Below, one piece after another: positions 30,411 through 41,365 of a stretch of 64,000 bases of DNA. The notes under the pieces were generated by a model. It ran no database searches. It had not been told where the DNA came from and saw only the letters and a list, made by a program, of their open reading frames with translations. A program made the position numbers and the translations under genes. Source of the DNA: Metellina segmentata (taxonomy: Eukaryota; Arthropoda; Arachnida; Araneae; Tetragnathidae); the NCBI GenBank assembly GCA_947359465.1, contig OX375872.1, forward strand, positions 127,050,337 through 127,114,336. Direction: 5' to 3'. Numbering within the stretch: the first letter of the stretch is position 1; each line of letters opens with the position of its first letter.

Positions 30411-33400
30411 TTGTATTGTGATTTAAACATGTTAGGTGTTGATGGCAGCAATAAAATTGTTCCTGCTCTCTGTGATACAGGAAGCAGTGTTTCAATAATC
30501 CCCAAAAAGTTTTTGAAAGGGGTTCAGTACGAAACAATTAGTAGTGTAGAAAAAGTGCCAATACAACAGACTCAAGGCACTATAAATGAGTTTGAAGTGA
30601 TTAAGATTAATGTCAAAATTGGGAAGATTGAAAAGTCAGTTCGTATGTACTGTTTGAATACTAACATAGACTATTGCTTGCTATCATTGCCTGACATGTA
30701 CCTTTTTAATATAAGAATTGATTTTGATAAGAAAACAGTAGTGCAAGAAAACCATGTTTTACAAAGTGATTATAGTGCTTTAAATTCAAGTAATTTGTGT
30801 CTTAGTGTCATAAGAGGTAATCTTTGCCCAACAACAACGGGCACCTTAAAATCAAAATCCTCTGCCCCTGTGGAGATAACTGCACCACAGATTCAGATGG
30901 ATGAAAGGTTATTTTCATTACTACAAAGGTATTGCAATGTCTTCAGTGAGGACAGGTATGATGTTGGTTGTATCAGACTGGAGCCTCAGAAGGTTGTCTT
31001 AACTTCTGAACTTCCTATCTCTTTGCGACCTTATCGATGTTCTCCTCAAGATAATAAAGAGATTGAGGCACAAATCAAAAAGTTATTGGATGCTAAAATA
31101 ATAAAACCATCACATAGTCCATATTCAGCCCCAGTAACGATGGTTGTAAAGAAAGATGAAGGAAAAAAGAGCAGATTGTGTATAGATTTTAGGAAATTAA
31201 ATTCGATAACTAAAACAGATGCTGAGCCTATACCACGAATTGATGCCGTTTTAGATGATTTGACCCATGCTAAATATTTCTCAACGATTGACCTTTGTTC
31301 AGGGTTTTGGCATTTAAAGATAAGAGATAGTGACACAGAAAAGCTTGCAATGACCACCAACTTTGGCCTGTATGAATGGTTAAGACTTCCTTTTGGCTGG
31401 AAAAACAGCCCCAGTATTTTCCAAAGAGCAATCAGACAAATATTGCAAAAACATAAGGTAAATTTCGCTATAAACTACTTTGATGATATCATCATGTATA
31501 GCGACACGATTGAAAAACATTTAGATCACTTAGAAAAAATCTTTGAAATTTGTGAAGTTGAAAATATTAAACTAAAAGGATCAAAGTGTACTTTTTGCAA
31601 AACAAAAATCAAATTTTTAGGTTATGAGATTTCAGAAGGAAAGTGTTCTCCCAATGATAGTAATATTGAGACTGTTAAAAAGTTACTCCCCCCTCATAAT
31701 GTCAAATCGTTACAGAGGTTTTTAGGCAGCATAAATGTGTACCATAAATTTATTCCTAATTATGCTAGGCTGAGATTACCTTTGAACAAACTTCTCAAGA
31801 AAGAGACAAAATGGGTTTGGACAGAAGAGTGTCAGAAAGCTTTTGAGAATCTTAAACTTGCATTAATTTCAAAGCCAATTTTAAGTCTTTTTAATCAAAA
31901 TCGTAAGTGTCATTTGCATGTAGATGCTTCAGGTGAGGCCATAGGTGCTGTACTTAAGCAAGAGCATCCGGACGGAACCCAACATCCCATCTCTTTCCAT
32001 TCTCGCCAACTAAGACCCTATGAGAAAAACTACTCCATCACAGAGCTTGAATGTCTCGCTATAATAGACGCTCTAGACAAATACCAACATTATCTTCATG
32101 GAACACCATTCACCATACACACTGACCATGCAGCTCTTGTATGGTTACGTAATGTTAAGCATCTTACAGGTAGACTATTTCGTTGGTCTTTGAAATTGTC
32201 TATGTATGATTATGAAGTTAAGTATCAAAAAGGCTCAACAAATTATGAAGCAGATATGTTATCTAGAAATCAAATATCACATCACAACTGTCACAAAACT
32301 CACTTAATTCACAGAAAAAAGATAATTGAACATCAAAGGCTAGATAATGTTGACAGAGTTAAGTTTAAAAAGGTCAATGATGTTTTAACCATTAGTAAGA
32401 AAGGATTGATAAAGGTTGTTGTCCCTTTTTCACTTAGAGAAGAGTTAATTTCTAAAACCCATGAGGAATTTGGTCACCCAGGGGTAAAGAAAATGATAGC
32501 TCTAATATCCCCTTATTACTATTGGACAGATATCATCACTGATATTTCGAATTTTGTAAAACACTGTGAAACATGTCAACTAAACAAACTATCCCATCTT
32601 AAAAAGTATGGACTCTTACAATCAATGCCTCCTTGTAAAGAACCATTTGAGATGTTTTCACTGGATTCAGTGGGTGGTTTTAATTATTACAATTCAGCAA
32701 AACGCTATCTTAGCATTTTAATTGATCATGCTACTAGATTTGTTTGGACTTTTCCAAGCAAAAATATCACATCTGAAGTGTACACCAATTTATTGAAACA
32801 GGTTTTTAATTCCAGAGCTCCCAAAGCTCTTTTAACCGATAGAAATCCTGCATTTACATCAGGTAGGTTTCAAAAGTTTTAAGAAACAATGGTGTGAAAC
32901 AATTGTTGACCTCTTCTCATCATCCTCAAACTAACGGTAAATGTGAACGGGTGAATCAATCAATTGTAACTAGACTGAAGTGTAAAGTAAATAATTCTTC
33001 CAAAACAATTCCATGGACTAGGTATTTAGAAGAAGTCACTTTAGAGTATAATAATACCCCACATTCTGTAACCACCTTTCCACCAGCCTACTTAATGTTT
33101 GGAAAGCTTCCATTTGACTCTCCTATTGATCAAAATTTGTATCCGCCAGTCCAAGAGGCAAGAGAAATTGCCTTGGAAAAAACAAAATTACACCATCAAA
33201 AGAGTAAGAGAAAGTATGATTTGAAGTACAAAAATGCTGAGTTTAAGGAGGGTGATCTTGTAATAATGGAAGAGTTTAAATACCCTAACACAAGGAAATT
33301 AACATCCCCTTATTCAGGTCCATACACAATTTTAAGAAAACTTTCTGAAGTTAATTTTGAAATTGACAAGCACGAAAATCAGACTGAGATTGTGCACTCG

Positions 33401-33475
33401 TCTAAATTAAGATATTTTTATCCACATGATAGGTTTCAATTGAGTCGAAAGGATAGTGAATTTTCTCTAAAATAA
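30405..33475 (+). pseudogene. pol: Pol polyprotein (PR-RT-RH-INT), one frame change in integrase
   Basis: The first ATG in frame is at 30411, but the frame is open back to the gag stop. Residues below count from 30411. The protease has ALCDTGSSVSIIP (D22). RT shows TIDLCSGFWHL (D about 293) and YFDDIIMYSD (about 357). RNase H has D about 505, E about 547 and D about 572. Integrase follows with its HHCC finger (about 684-729), D752 and D810. The frame stops at 32880-32882, directly after a four-T run; a shift of one base there restores the frame. The catalytic Glu then falls 36 codons after D810, as D,D35E enzymes require, and a GPY/F module ends the protein at 33475. The lesion may be real or a homopolymer error. 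Confidence 0.92.
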
Positions 33476-34380
33476 ACATTTCTTGTGATTTAAAGACGTA
33501 CCTTTGGAACTTCATTACCCACTGTTGTATTTCGTCTCATATTGAAAAGTTTTGTCATTGATTTATTTGAGTAATTAATAAATGTTATATTTATTATGTT
33601 GAGATAATGAAATATATTGTCACAGATTGTGTGAAATGTAAAGTATAATCGTATTGTTTGAAATTATGGTACTTGAGCGTGGAATTTTGAATCTTGTTGT
33701 GTATTAAGGTAATTAAGTGACAATGAAGTCACATGAAGGTAAATAAGTGACAATGAAGTCACATGAAGGTATTTAAGTGACAATGAAGTCACATGCAAGT
33801 AATTAAGTGACAACGAAGTCACATGAAGGTAGTTAAGTGACAGTGAAGTCACATGAGTGCAATTCATTGAACATGGAAGTCACAAAGAATTTGGAGTGTA
33901 GCATTTTAGTGAATGTCCAAAACTTGGATAATTTAGAGAAATTCTTCATGATAATGTCATGTGTATGAACTCAAAGGACTTTCCAGAAGAGACAGCCGGC
34001 ATACTTATTTTGAGATATTTTATTATTAGTAGTAATTATATTTGTGAAATTATTTGATTAACAAGTTGTAATTTGAATATTTTTAATGTGTTGATGTTTT
34101 ATACTAGAAGTTTCATTTTGAGTTTTTGTGTAGATATTGTGTTTTGAAAGTATTTTTCTAGTTAGTTTAGTATTTCATTATAGTTAATGAATATTTTGAA
34201 GTTTCATTGAAACGTAATAATTATCTAAGGATTTAAATTGTTATTTAGTACTAACTGTTGTACTCATGTGACATTCCAAATCTATCATTACACAGAAGTC
34301 AAAATTTTTACTTGTGACTCAAATCGTCCTTCTCATTCGAGTTGTGATTTGGAGACTGGCCACCTCCGAGTCGACTCGCT
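33476..34380 (+). other. 3' region between pol and the 3' LTR
   Basis: AT-rich and without a convincing frame, apart from the 30-bp tandem repeat at 33711-33868. Its length (over 900 bp) leaves room for a third gene, as in env-bearing Ty3 elements, but no such frame exists. Confidence 0.6.
33711..33868 (+). repeat. 30-bp tandem repeat with internal hairpin
   Basis: GTGACAATGAAGTCACATGA recurs at exactly 30-bp spacing (33717, 33747, 33777, 33807 and 33837, the later ones with substitutions). Each unit contains GTGAC and GTCAC arms around a 6-base loop, so the RNA could form a row of small hairpins. Spacers differ slightly but keep the length. Confidence 0.93.
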
Positions 34381-34395
34381 TTGAGTGGGGGGATA
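34381..34395 (+). promoter_or_regulatory. Polypurine tract
   Basis: GAGTGGGGGGATA lies immediately before the 3' LTR, the expected place for the plus-strand primer. Confidence 0.75.
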
Positions 34396-34863
34396 TGTGA
34401 GGGTATGAAAATTAATTTGTAACTTAAAAGTAGAAAGGAACTCATCTCTATTTTAAATACTACGCAGTGAGATGTTTTGTTCCAAACGGGTGAAAAAGGG
34501 AGATGCACCATGTTTACAATAAAGTTCTTTCACCTGTCAGATGTCACGAGTGCTTCCCTCGAAGGGTGTCTGGTATCTGTCAAGTAACGTGTAAGATTCC
34601 GATTGGTTTCGGAGTGTCACATGACCGTCATCCCCGTCTGGGTTTGGGGCTAGCAACAGAAGAAAGACACACTTGTAATGATATTGTCTTGCTGACATAA
34701 CGTATGATTCTGTTCCTCTCGATTTGGGCGTTGGCTCGATCTTCATTGTACATATTCATCCTGATGATGTGAAAATAGTGATTATGTGTTTTATAGAATA
34801 AATTAATTTGTTAAAGAGAATGAAAATATTATTGGAACGACTGCTATAGCACCACATAATTAA
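34396..34863 (+). repeat. 3' LTR
   Basis: The same 468 bases as 27980-28447, with no difference found by eye. It is followed directly by the TA-rich continuation of the target microsatellite. Confidence 0.95.
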
Positions 34864-35277
34864 TATATATGTAGTAATATATATATATATATATATATTA
34901 GGGTGTCCCTTATTTTTCAAAGTTTTTATTTTCTGACGCATAGGTTCTAGTTTTGTTCATTTGACCCTAAAACACTTGAAAATAAATTTTTACCTTATTT
35001 GGAGCACTGCAACCCGTGCAGACTTGCATGGAAACATGTTCGTACAGGTTACGTCGCGGGTGCCGCGCGAGCACCGTGCTTGCTCTGCCAGTTAAGGCGG
35101 GTTTTCCTAGCACACAGGTTCAGAGCAGTCAAATGCGTTATACGGTACGTACTACCACTAGAGTTTAGTTCAAATAACCAATCACGTGACTGACTGTTAC
35201 AGTTGATGCGCTTGTTAGGAAAACATAAACACGCAGCGTTGCTATAAGTTGTGAATTCCTGTTGGAGCGGTAATAGG
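34864..35277. other. Microsatellite remnant and unassigned DNA
   Basis: The TA repeat interrupted by the retrotransposon continues to about 34899. The remainder holds no recognisable gene; the frames seen overlap on both strands. Confidence 0.45.
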
Positions 35278-35595
35278 TAATTTGTAATTAACGTTGCACT
35301 AGAACAGTACAAAGGGCGATTGACGACGGTCCGGGATCAATCCCATAAAGGAAAGATCCGAGGACAACACCTCGTTATTTTGAACCACGGTCAGATGACG
35401 AAGCAGCACCTGAGCTGGCACCCCACTCACCAAACTTCCACACCAACTCAACGTGAGGACTTCGCCATGACATATTTAAGCTGCACCAGCCACCTCTACA
35501 TCATACTCTTACAAACATGCATGCCCGGACCCGGATTCGAACCAGGAACCTTCCTATCTAGAGGCTAACACCTTAACCACTATACCGGTAGAGGA
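35278..35595 (-). repeat. Most complete SINE-like copy, with tRNA-like head
   Basis: Read on the minus strand it starts with a tRNA-like head: an A-box-like TATAGTGGTTAAGGTG near 35575-35590 and a perfect B box GGTTCGAATCC at 35533-35543. A unique body follows (CACCTGAGCTGGCACCCC and TTTTGAACCACGGTCAGATG on the plus strand). It ends in the TTAATTAACG-type tail near 35280-35290. This would be a tRNA-derived SINE transcribed by RNA polymerase III. The acceptor stem does not pair, so it is not a tRNA gene. The head is shared with the inverted repeat at 37783. Confidence 0.6.
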
Positions 35596-36418
35596 ATTCG
35601 AGACGTTGGACTTGAATCTCTTCGCGCGGCGCTTCTACCCTGACTCTTGAAAAATTGGCTTTACTCTCGGCTTGTCGGGTAATTAACGCGCATTGTTTTA
35701 TATTTCGAAGATGTCAATGGAATTGAGAAGCAGTAAAAAATAATTGGTTGGTGAGGTGAGTCATTGAGAAAAGTAAGAGCGGAATCCATAAAATCCGATT
35801 TTTAGAATAACGTGCCCGAAGTAGTTACCGTTCATTACGATAGAAAATTTTTACGAGGCCTGGATGTGAAAAGTTCTAAAGAAGAACGCCTGCCGATCCT
35901 TATTTCATTTGGAGAGAACGAGCAACTTCTTGCAGTACCAAAACTGGACAGCTCTTCCGGCAAAGATGAAGCTAAAGCAGTTTCAAACGCACTTAAAGAA
36001 TTTAACCTCAATGATAAAGTAGAAATAATGTGCTGTGATACGACAGCATCTAATACAGACCGCTTGAATGGAGCTTTTAGAACAAAACCTAGAAAGAGAT
36101 TTGTTACTCTTTGCTTTCCGTCATTATGTTTATGAACTGGTTCTGAAAAGTGTATTTGAATCAAAGATCCACCAAGTCGCAAGCAGTCCCGATATTCCAC
36201 TGATCAAAAATTTCAGAGACAACTGAAAAAAACATTATTCCTGATGCTATCAAAACATGCACAGATTTTGAGAAACAGAATCTTTTTGACGCGACCATTG
36301 ACTTATTGGTGACGTTTTTTAACCATCCATTATACGTGACGATTATCGGTAACTGATCGAACTATCTGTTATTTTATTGAGAGGAGATAACGAGAGTAAA
36401 ATCAAAATCAGACCTCCT
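35465..36418. repeat. Left arm of a ~1-kb inverted repeat
   Basis: This arm pairs as reverse complement with 36933-37912 at roughly 85-90 percent identity, with a spacer of about 510 bp. Both arms run from a tRNA-like SINE head on the outside to the CAGACCTCC phrase on the inside. Confidence 0.88.
35812..36418 (+). pseudogene. Truncated transposase-like protein, left arm
   Basis: The first frame reads VTVHYDRKFLRGLDVKSS, ERLPILISFGENEQLLAVPK and MCCDTTASNTDRLNGAF, then breaks. Later frames give DRELIELSV-like and RGDNESKIKIRPP segments before homology to the other arm ends at 36418. CDTTASNTD recalls the Asp-containing motif of hAT-type RNase H folds, and I believe relatives occur as uncharacterised proteins in many invertebrates. 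I cannot name the family. Confidence 0.6.
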
Positions 36419-36553
36419 AAAACAATAAGAGAAATTGGTATCACAAGAAAATTAACAGAATTTAAAATAACAGATCAAACAAAACTCTCATCGTATAAAG
36501 ATACAGACATCTCTTTCTTCAATGGAACAAACGTATATCTTTCCAAAATCATA

Positions 36554-37561
36554 TTAACTTTCTGTTAGTAAGTTCGTTACAATATTCGCCTTGGTTTGTT
36601 TATAAACTATAGCATCATAGAGTGATAGTACGGCTGTTTTCTCTGATAAATACCACTGGTGTTGACTGAACTTGCACAGGGTCGCTTTGAAAATCAATTT
36701 GTCAACTGTTTCATACTCTTTTAACGTCTTTAAAAAACGCAAATCTTGATTCGTCGCCTTCACCGACAAACTGCATCCAAGCCAGGGCATCACATAAACT
36801 ACCTTAATGAATAAACAAACATCTTGCAACGCTCGTTTGTCCTCAACGCTCATTTTGAACTGAGACTGCAGCAAACATATTTTCAAAGAGTAAATAGCTT
36901 TTGCCATCCATCGTGCTGGATGCAATTCGCCAGGAGGTCTGATTTTAATTTTACTCTCGTTATCTCCTCTCAAGAAAATAACAGATAGTTCGATCAGTTC
37001 CCGATAATCGTCACGTATAATGGATTTTTGCAGTTCATGGTTAAAAAACGTCATCAATCCGTTAATGGTCGCGTCAAAAAGATGCTGTTTGACAAAATCT
37101 GTGCATGTTTCGATAGCATTAGGATTAATGTTTTTCTAGTTGTCTCTGAACTTTTTGATCAGTGGAATATCGGGACTGCTTGCGACTTGATGGATCTTTG
37201 ATTCGAATACACTTTTCAGAACCAGTTCATAAACATGATGACGGCAAGCAAAGAGTAACAATTCTCTCTCTAGATTTTTTCTAAAATCTCACAAGCTCCA
37301 TTCAATCGGTCTGTATTAGATGCTGTCGCATCACAGCACGTTATTTGTACTTTATCATTGAGGTTTCATTCTTTAAGTGCGTTTGAAACTGCTTTAGCTT
37401 CATCTTTGCCGGAAGAGCTGTCCAGTTTTGGTACTGCAAGAAATTGCTCCTTCTGTCCAAATGAAATAGGGATCGACAGGCGTTCTTCTTTAGAATTTAC
37501 ACATCCAGGCCTGGTAACAATTTTCTATCGTAATAAACGGTAACTACTTCGGGCACGGTAT
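36554..37561 (-). pseudogene. Transposase-like protein, right arm, longer copy
   Basis: The same protein as on the left arm in opposite orientation, extending further toward the C-terminus. An open stretch of 167 codons (37057-36554) begins MMTFFNHELQKSIIRDDYRE and includes PPGELHPARWMAKAIYSLKI and KFSQHQWYLSEKTAVLSLYD. Upstream, the N-terminal region is broken by frame changes and stops near 37130 and 37280. The intact C-terminal part suggests the copy decayed recently or only in its front half. Confidence 0.6.
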
Positions 37562-37912
37562 TCTGCAAATCGCATTTTAAGGATTCCGCTATAACCTTTC
37601 TCAATGACTCACCTCAACAACCAAGAAAATGCTTTTTTTACTGCTTCTAAGTTCTATTACCATCTTCGAAATATAAAACAATGTGCGTTAATTACCCGAC
37701 AAGCCGACAGCAAAGCCCGGTTTTTCAAGAATCAGTGTAGAAACGCCGCGCGAAAAGATTCAAGTACAACGTCTCGAATTCCCCTACCAGTATAGCGGTT
37801 AAGGTGTTAGCCTCTAGGTCGGAAGGTTCTTGGTTCGAATCCGGGTCCGGGCATGCATGTTTGTAACGTATGGTGTAAAGACTGCTGGTGCACCATAAAT
37901 CTGTCGTGGCCG
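36933..37912. repeat. Right arm of the ~1-kb inverted repeat
   Basis: Reverse complement of 35465-36418 with scattered substitutions and small indels. It ends outward with the tRNA-like head and the start of the SINE body (CTGTCGTGGCCGAAAG). Confidence 0.88.
37783..37912 (+). repeat. SINE-like copy, head part
   Basis: A tRNA-like head with TATAGCGGTTAAGGTG at 37791-37806 and the B box GGTTCGAATCC at 37832-37842, followed by the first part of the body. It stops at about 37912, where Helitron-related sequence starts. Confidence 0.6.
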
Positions 37913-39110
37913 AAAGTCACGTATTATCCTGATTTCACTCCATGACGTCACAGCCAGGGCGCCCCCTGCTCAATTACGCTCGCCGATCCCCGGAGATTGC
38001 TACGCAATCCCGTTTGGTTTGCTTCGCAAACCAATGCTTCTTTCGCAAGTGATTTAACTTTTTTTTTACTTTAACACTTAATGCACCCTAAACTAAAAGC
38101 CACATCAGTAAAAAAGCTTTTGCAACTTGTTCCCTGTACAATTTTAAGTAAACCGTGTTAAATCTCCAAACTTTACGATCTGTACTTTGTCTTTTCTCGG
38201 TAAACCATCTGTGAACAGAGGGAAAAAAAGCGAGCCTTTTCCCTCGCCAAATAAAAAGGAATAGTTTTTATGCCAATTGTTGCTACGATAAATTTGATAT
38301 CTGGCAAACCCGATAGTAAAAAATACAACCCTCTTATGCTTGCGAAACCTGCCCCGCGAAATAAAAAATACGAAATTTGTGTGACCAACTTTTGATTGCA
38401 TCGAATTTATTTATGAATCAATTTGAAAAATAATTGTACCGTAAGAACGAGTACATTCTGAGGTATACTGCGATATTTTCAAAATTAAAAACTACTAGTA
38501 ATACGATATAGATATGACAGTTTTAGTTTTGTATCGGAAATTACGTTCCGAAAATTGTATGACCAACTTTTAATTTCATCGATTTTATTTATTAACCAAT
38601 TTAAAAAATAATTGTGGCATAAGAAAGAGTGTAATGTAATGTATTCAGTGATGTTCTCAAATTTAAAAAATAATGGTATTTCCTGTAGATATAACGGTTT
38701 TAACAAAAGGTAGCGAAAATATCCAAACATTCCGAATTTTGTATGACCAACTTTTGATCGCATCCAATTTAATTATTAACCGATTTCAAAAATAATAGTA
38801 CCGCTGCAAAAATTTACGTTGAGGGGTACTCTTTAAAAAACCTCACGGTTGAAGACTGAAAATTTGTATGTGTTTTGCTCACTCGGGGAAGAAATTTCGC
38901 CTTTTCAATTTTGACACTTAATAAACCCTAAACTAATAGCCGCATCGGAAAAAAAATCTTAATAATTGTCCAGGGAATGCGATGAAGAACAAATGTTTTT
39001 TTCCGATCAGTACTGTCTCGGGAAACTGTCTTAAGAATCGAGCTAAACAACACAGTTTTCAATCCTGCGTCGGCGTCGGTAACTTTCTTTTAATATAGTG
39101 AGATTAACTT
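37913..39110 (+). repeat. Helitron-related sequence with satellite-like repeats
   Basis: The left part (GGTTTGCTTCGCAAACCAA, TTCGCAAGTG) and the right part (38805-39095, with CTCACTCGGGGAAGAAATTT and AAACTAATAGCCGCATCGG) match 49400-49880, which lies inside a complete Helitron. The middle holds tandem ~180-bp units. The termini of this copy were not found, so it is a fragment or a relative. Confidence 0.65.
38190..38805. repeat. ~180-bp tandem repeat, about three units
   Basis: The phrase TATGACCAACTTTTGAT (with changes) occurs near 38380, 38560 and 38742. Each is followed by a related stretch including CATCGAATTTATTTAT and AAAAATAATTGTACCG. Units are diverged by perhaps 20 percent. Helitron-related sequence surrounds them. 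Confidence 0.75.
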
Positions 39111-39199
39111 TCCTTTTCAAGCCTACGTTTTCCTTGAAAAGAAGAAAAAAAAAGTGAGATTAAAAACACATTAAGGCCTTTATTTTCTCATATCAAACT

Positions 39200-39467
39200 G
39201 CGGTAGACAACCGAGTAAGCTTATTTTTGGTTGCTCTTGTTAATGTTTCGCCTTGTCATTGGGAGAATCCAGCTTCACCGTTTCCCTTCTTGCTCTAACG
39301 TCACAAATGAGCGCCGCGGCCTTGTCCGTCTAGGTGGTGTTGACTCCCACATCCTGTCAGAAATTCGCCAGCCGGTTCCCTTCGAGGGCGAATCCACGTA
39401 CAGGAAATCTCGAACAGGACCACCATGAAGCTGTAGCAGAGACCCCCCCTCCCCCCCACGACGTTAC
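39200..39467 (+). repeat. LTR-like fragment ending ACGACGTTACA
   Basis: The end CACGACGTTACA is the reverse complement of the start of the LTRs at 9571 and 10191. CGTCTAGGTGGTGTTG is shared with the 9571 fragment. I infer the 3' end of a plus-strand LTR of a related Ty3-type family. The 5' limit is approximate. Confidence 0.4.
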
Positions 39468-41365
39468 AATACGATTTTAAGGGCCTAATTCAACTTCCTT
39501 CGAAAACGTCTGTTCGAATCCGAAAGCCCAGCTCGAACTGTTTTTCTCGCTTCCGTCTCTTGCCATGCAACTACCCGTTTTCGAAACGTTCGGAGTGTTA
39601 GGGGTTACCATCATACGCCGATGATTGCTCGCTTTGCTGTGACGTCATGTAATTGCTTATTGACCAATAAGAAACAAGATTACATAGTCAGCTGGTTCAG
39701 CGCGAAGGCGAAAGTTTGCTTCAGGTCGCTGTTTGTTTACATCGCTTCGTTTTTCCGAGATCCAGATCATCAAACAGGAGGTTTGGATGTATTGGAAATG
39801 CGGCCTGACCTCAACTTTTGGGCAGTTAATGGTGAGTTTTAAACATTTATTTGTTTTATTTTGTGTGACATTTAAATTCAGTTGCTTTAAAACTGTGTCA
39901 TATTTATATTTTGTAGTTTAACAAACACAGTGAAGGCAATTTATGTTTATGCATTGGCATGTTGTCGATTGGTGGGCAAAAATGTTACTTCCCGTCTAGT
40001 GAAATTTATTGGATTGCATGTCATTAAATTTCATGTTTTATTTGTATTATAGGTAAAACAGGCATGCTAACCAACTGTCTCTGAGCACAGTGAAGCTCCT
40101 GCTGGGACAGTAAATGGACATTGAAATCGGTGAGCTTTTGTGTATTTATTATACAAAATAAGGAGTTACTGAAATTGTAAATTTTGAAGTGTGAAAAGTG
40201 AAGGAATTTGTAAAGGGTAAAACCAAAATAGTAGCTCTTCTGATTAGCCTAGTTGAAAATTGAATGTGGGCAATTTGTGTTAATAGAAATTTAATTTCAT
40301 AAATCAACTCAATTATGTCTCATGACGAATTGGTTAGTTACTAAAAAACTCATTTAAAATATAGAGCCTATTATGAACTTCCAGTGCATATTAATGAATA
40401 TTTCATTTACAAAGTTGCAGATTAACCCATACATTTAGTTCATCTTTTTAACATCTCATGTATTAAATTGATGATTTAGAAGTTAAAATATTGCAGTGTT
40501 GTATATGCTTTTATTTAACTATTACATAATTAATTTTACATGAAATATTTTGGAAAAGTCACGCAGAAATATACACAAATGATTAACTCGGTAGGAATAC
40601 TGTTTTTCCTTGCACAGAAAAAGTAAAGAATCTATCGTACCATAATACTGTTGCAGTTAAATATTAGAAGTATCTTGCAAGTGCACAAAGTAGTAAATTG
40701 AGATAAATCCTATGAGCAGTTTGCATGTGCATAAGAATAATAAATTAGCACCCTTAGTGTTTCACAATTACCTGCCTCACGTGTACATGAATATTATGTA
40801 TTTTCAGAAGAGCTACGTTATGTTAAAGGATCCAGATTTCCCAGCCTCAATTTGTGGAAGAAATGAATGCTGAATTACTTTCAGATTGTAGCACTGAACA
40901 AACGAATTACAGAATCTTTCCTTCTCATAAAATACTGAAGGGCATTGGTTTTCTTATTTTTTCTGCATATTGTCGGCTACAATGTGATACTTCGTAAGTG
41001 CAAAATACCAATTTTACAGGAGCAAAAAAACTACCTAGAATCTAATACTAGGTATCACTAATGTACATTTTCCCATCTTGTTGATCTGATGAATGAGGTC
41101 TCACTTCACCTATGTGCTTATTTTTTGCAAAACTCCTGGTTTGAAAACACTTTTGAGAAATTGGCGCTTACGAGGTACCACATCTTAGCCAACAATGTAA
41201 TGTAATTTCAAGTTACATGCCAAAAATTCTTTTCACAGCAATTTAACATTCCTTGTGTGTATTTATGTCCATTACTTGATGTGGGCTATCTAGTGTTTGG
41301 CACAGTATTGCCATATATGACCTTGTGCAAAAATACTTCAAATCTAAAAGCTTTATTTTTTTTAG

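Larger units (their letters stand above)
27980..34863 (+). mobile_element. Nearly intact Ty3/gypsy retrotransposon with identical LTRs
   Basis: Two 468-bp LTRs that look identical by eye (27980-28447 and 34396-34863) enclose a 766-bp leader, gag, pol in the usual order (protease, RT, RNase H, integrase), and a 920-bp 3' region with a 30-bp tandem repeat. It sits in an (AT)n tract, so the exact target duplication and LTR edges are ambiguous by a few bases. The only coding lesion I see is a 1-base frame change in integrase. Identical LTRs mean a very recent insertion. Confidence 0.95.

Noticed and set aside
33664..33867. Minus-strand 67-codon frame with repeated HVTSLSLNYL
   Set aside because: It is the 30-bp tandem repeat read through; the period is divisible by 3, so one frame stays open by chance.
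33711..33868. CRISPR-like array of 30-bp repeats
   Set aside because: There are no unique spacers between units and the setting is a eukaryotic retrotransposon; it is a plain tandem repeat.
33476..34380. Envelope-like third gene in the intact Ty3 element
   Set aside because: No open frame of useful length exists between pol and the 3' LTR.
37785..37855. Possible genuine tRNA gene
   Set aside because: The B box and T arm are good, but the 5' side does not pair with the 3' acceptor strand, and the same block occurs inverted at 35525-35595 attached to a repeat body. It fits a SINE head better.
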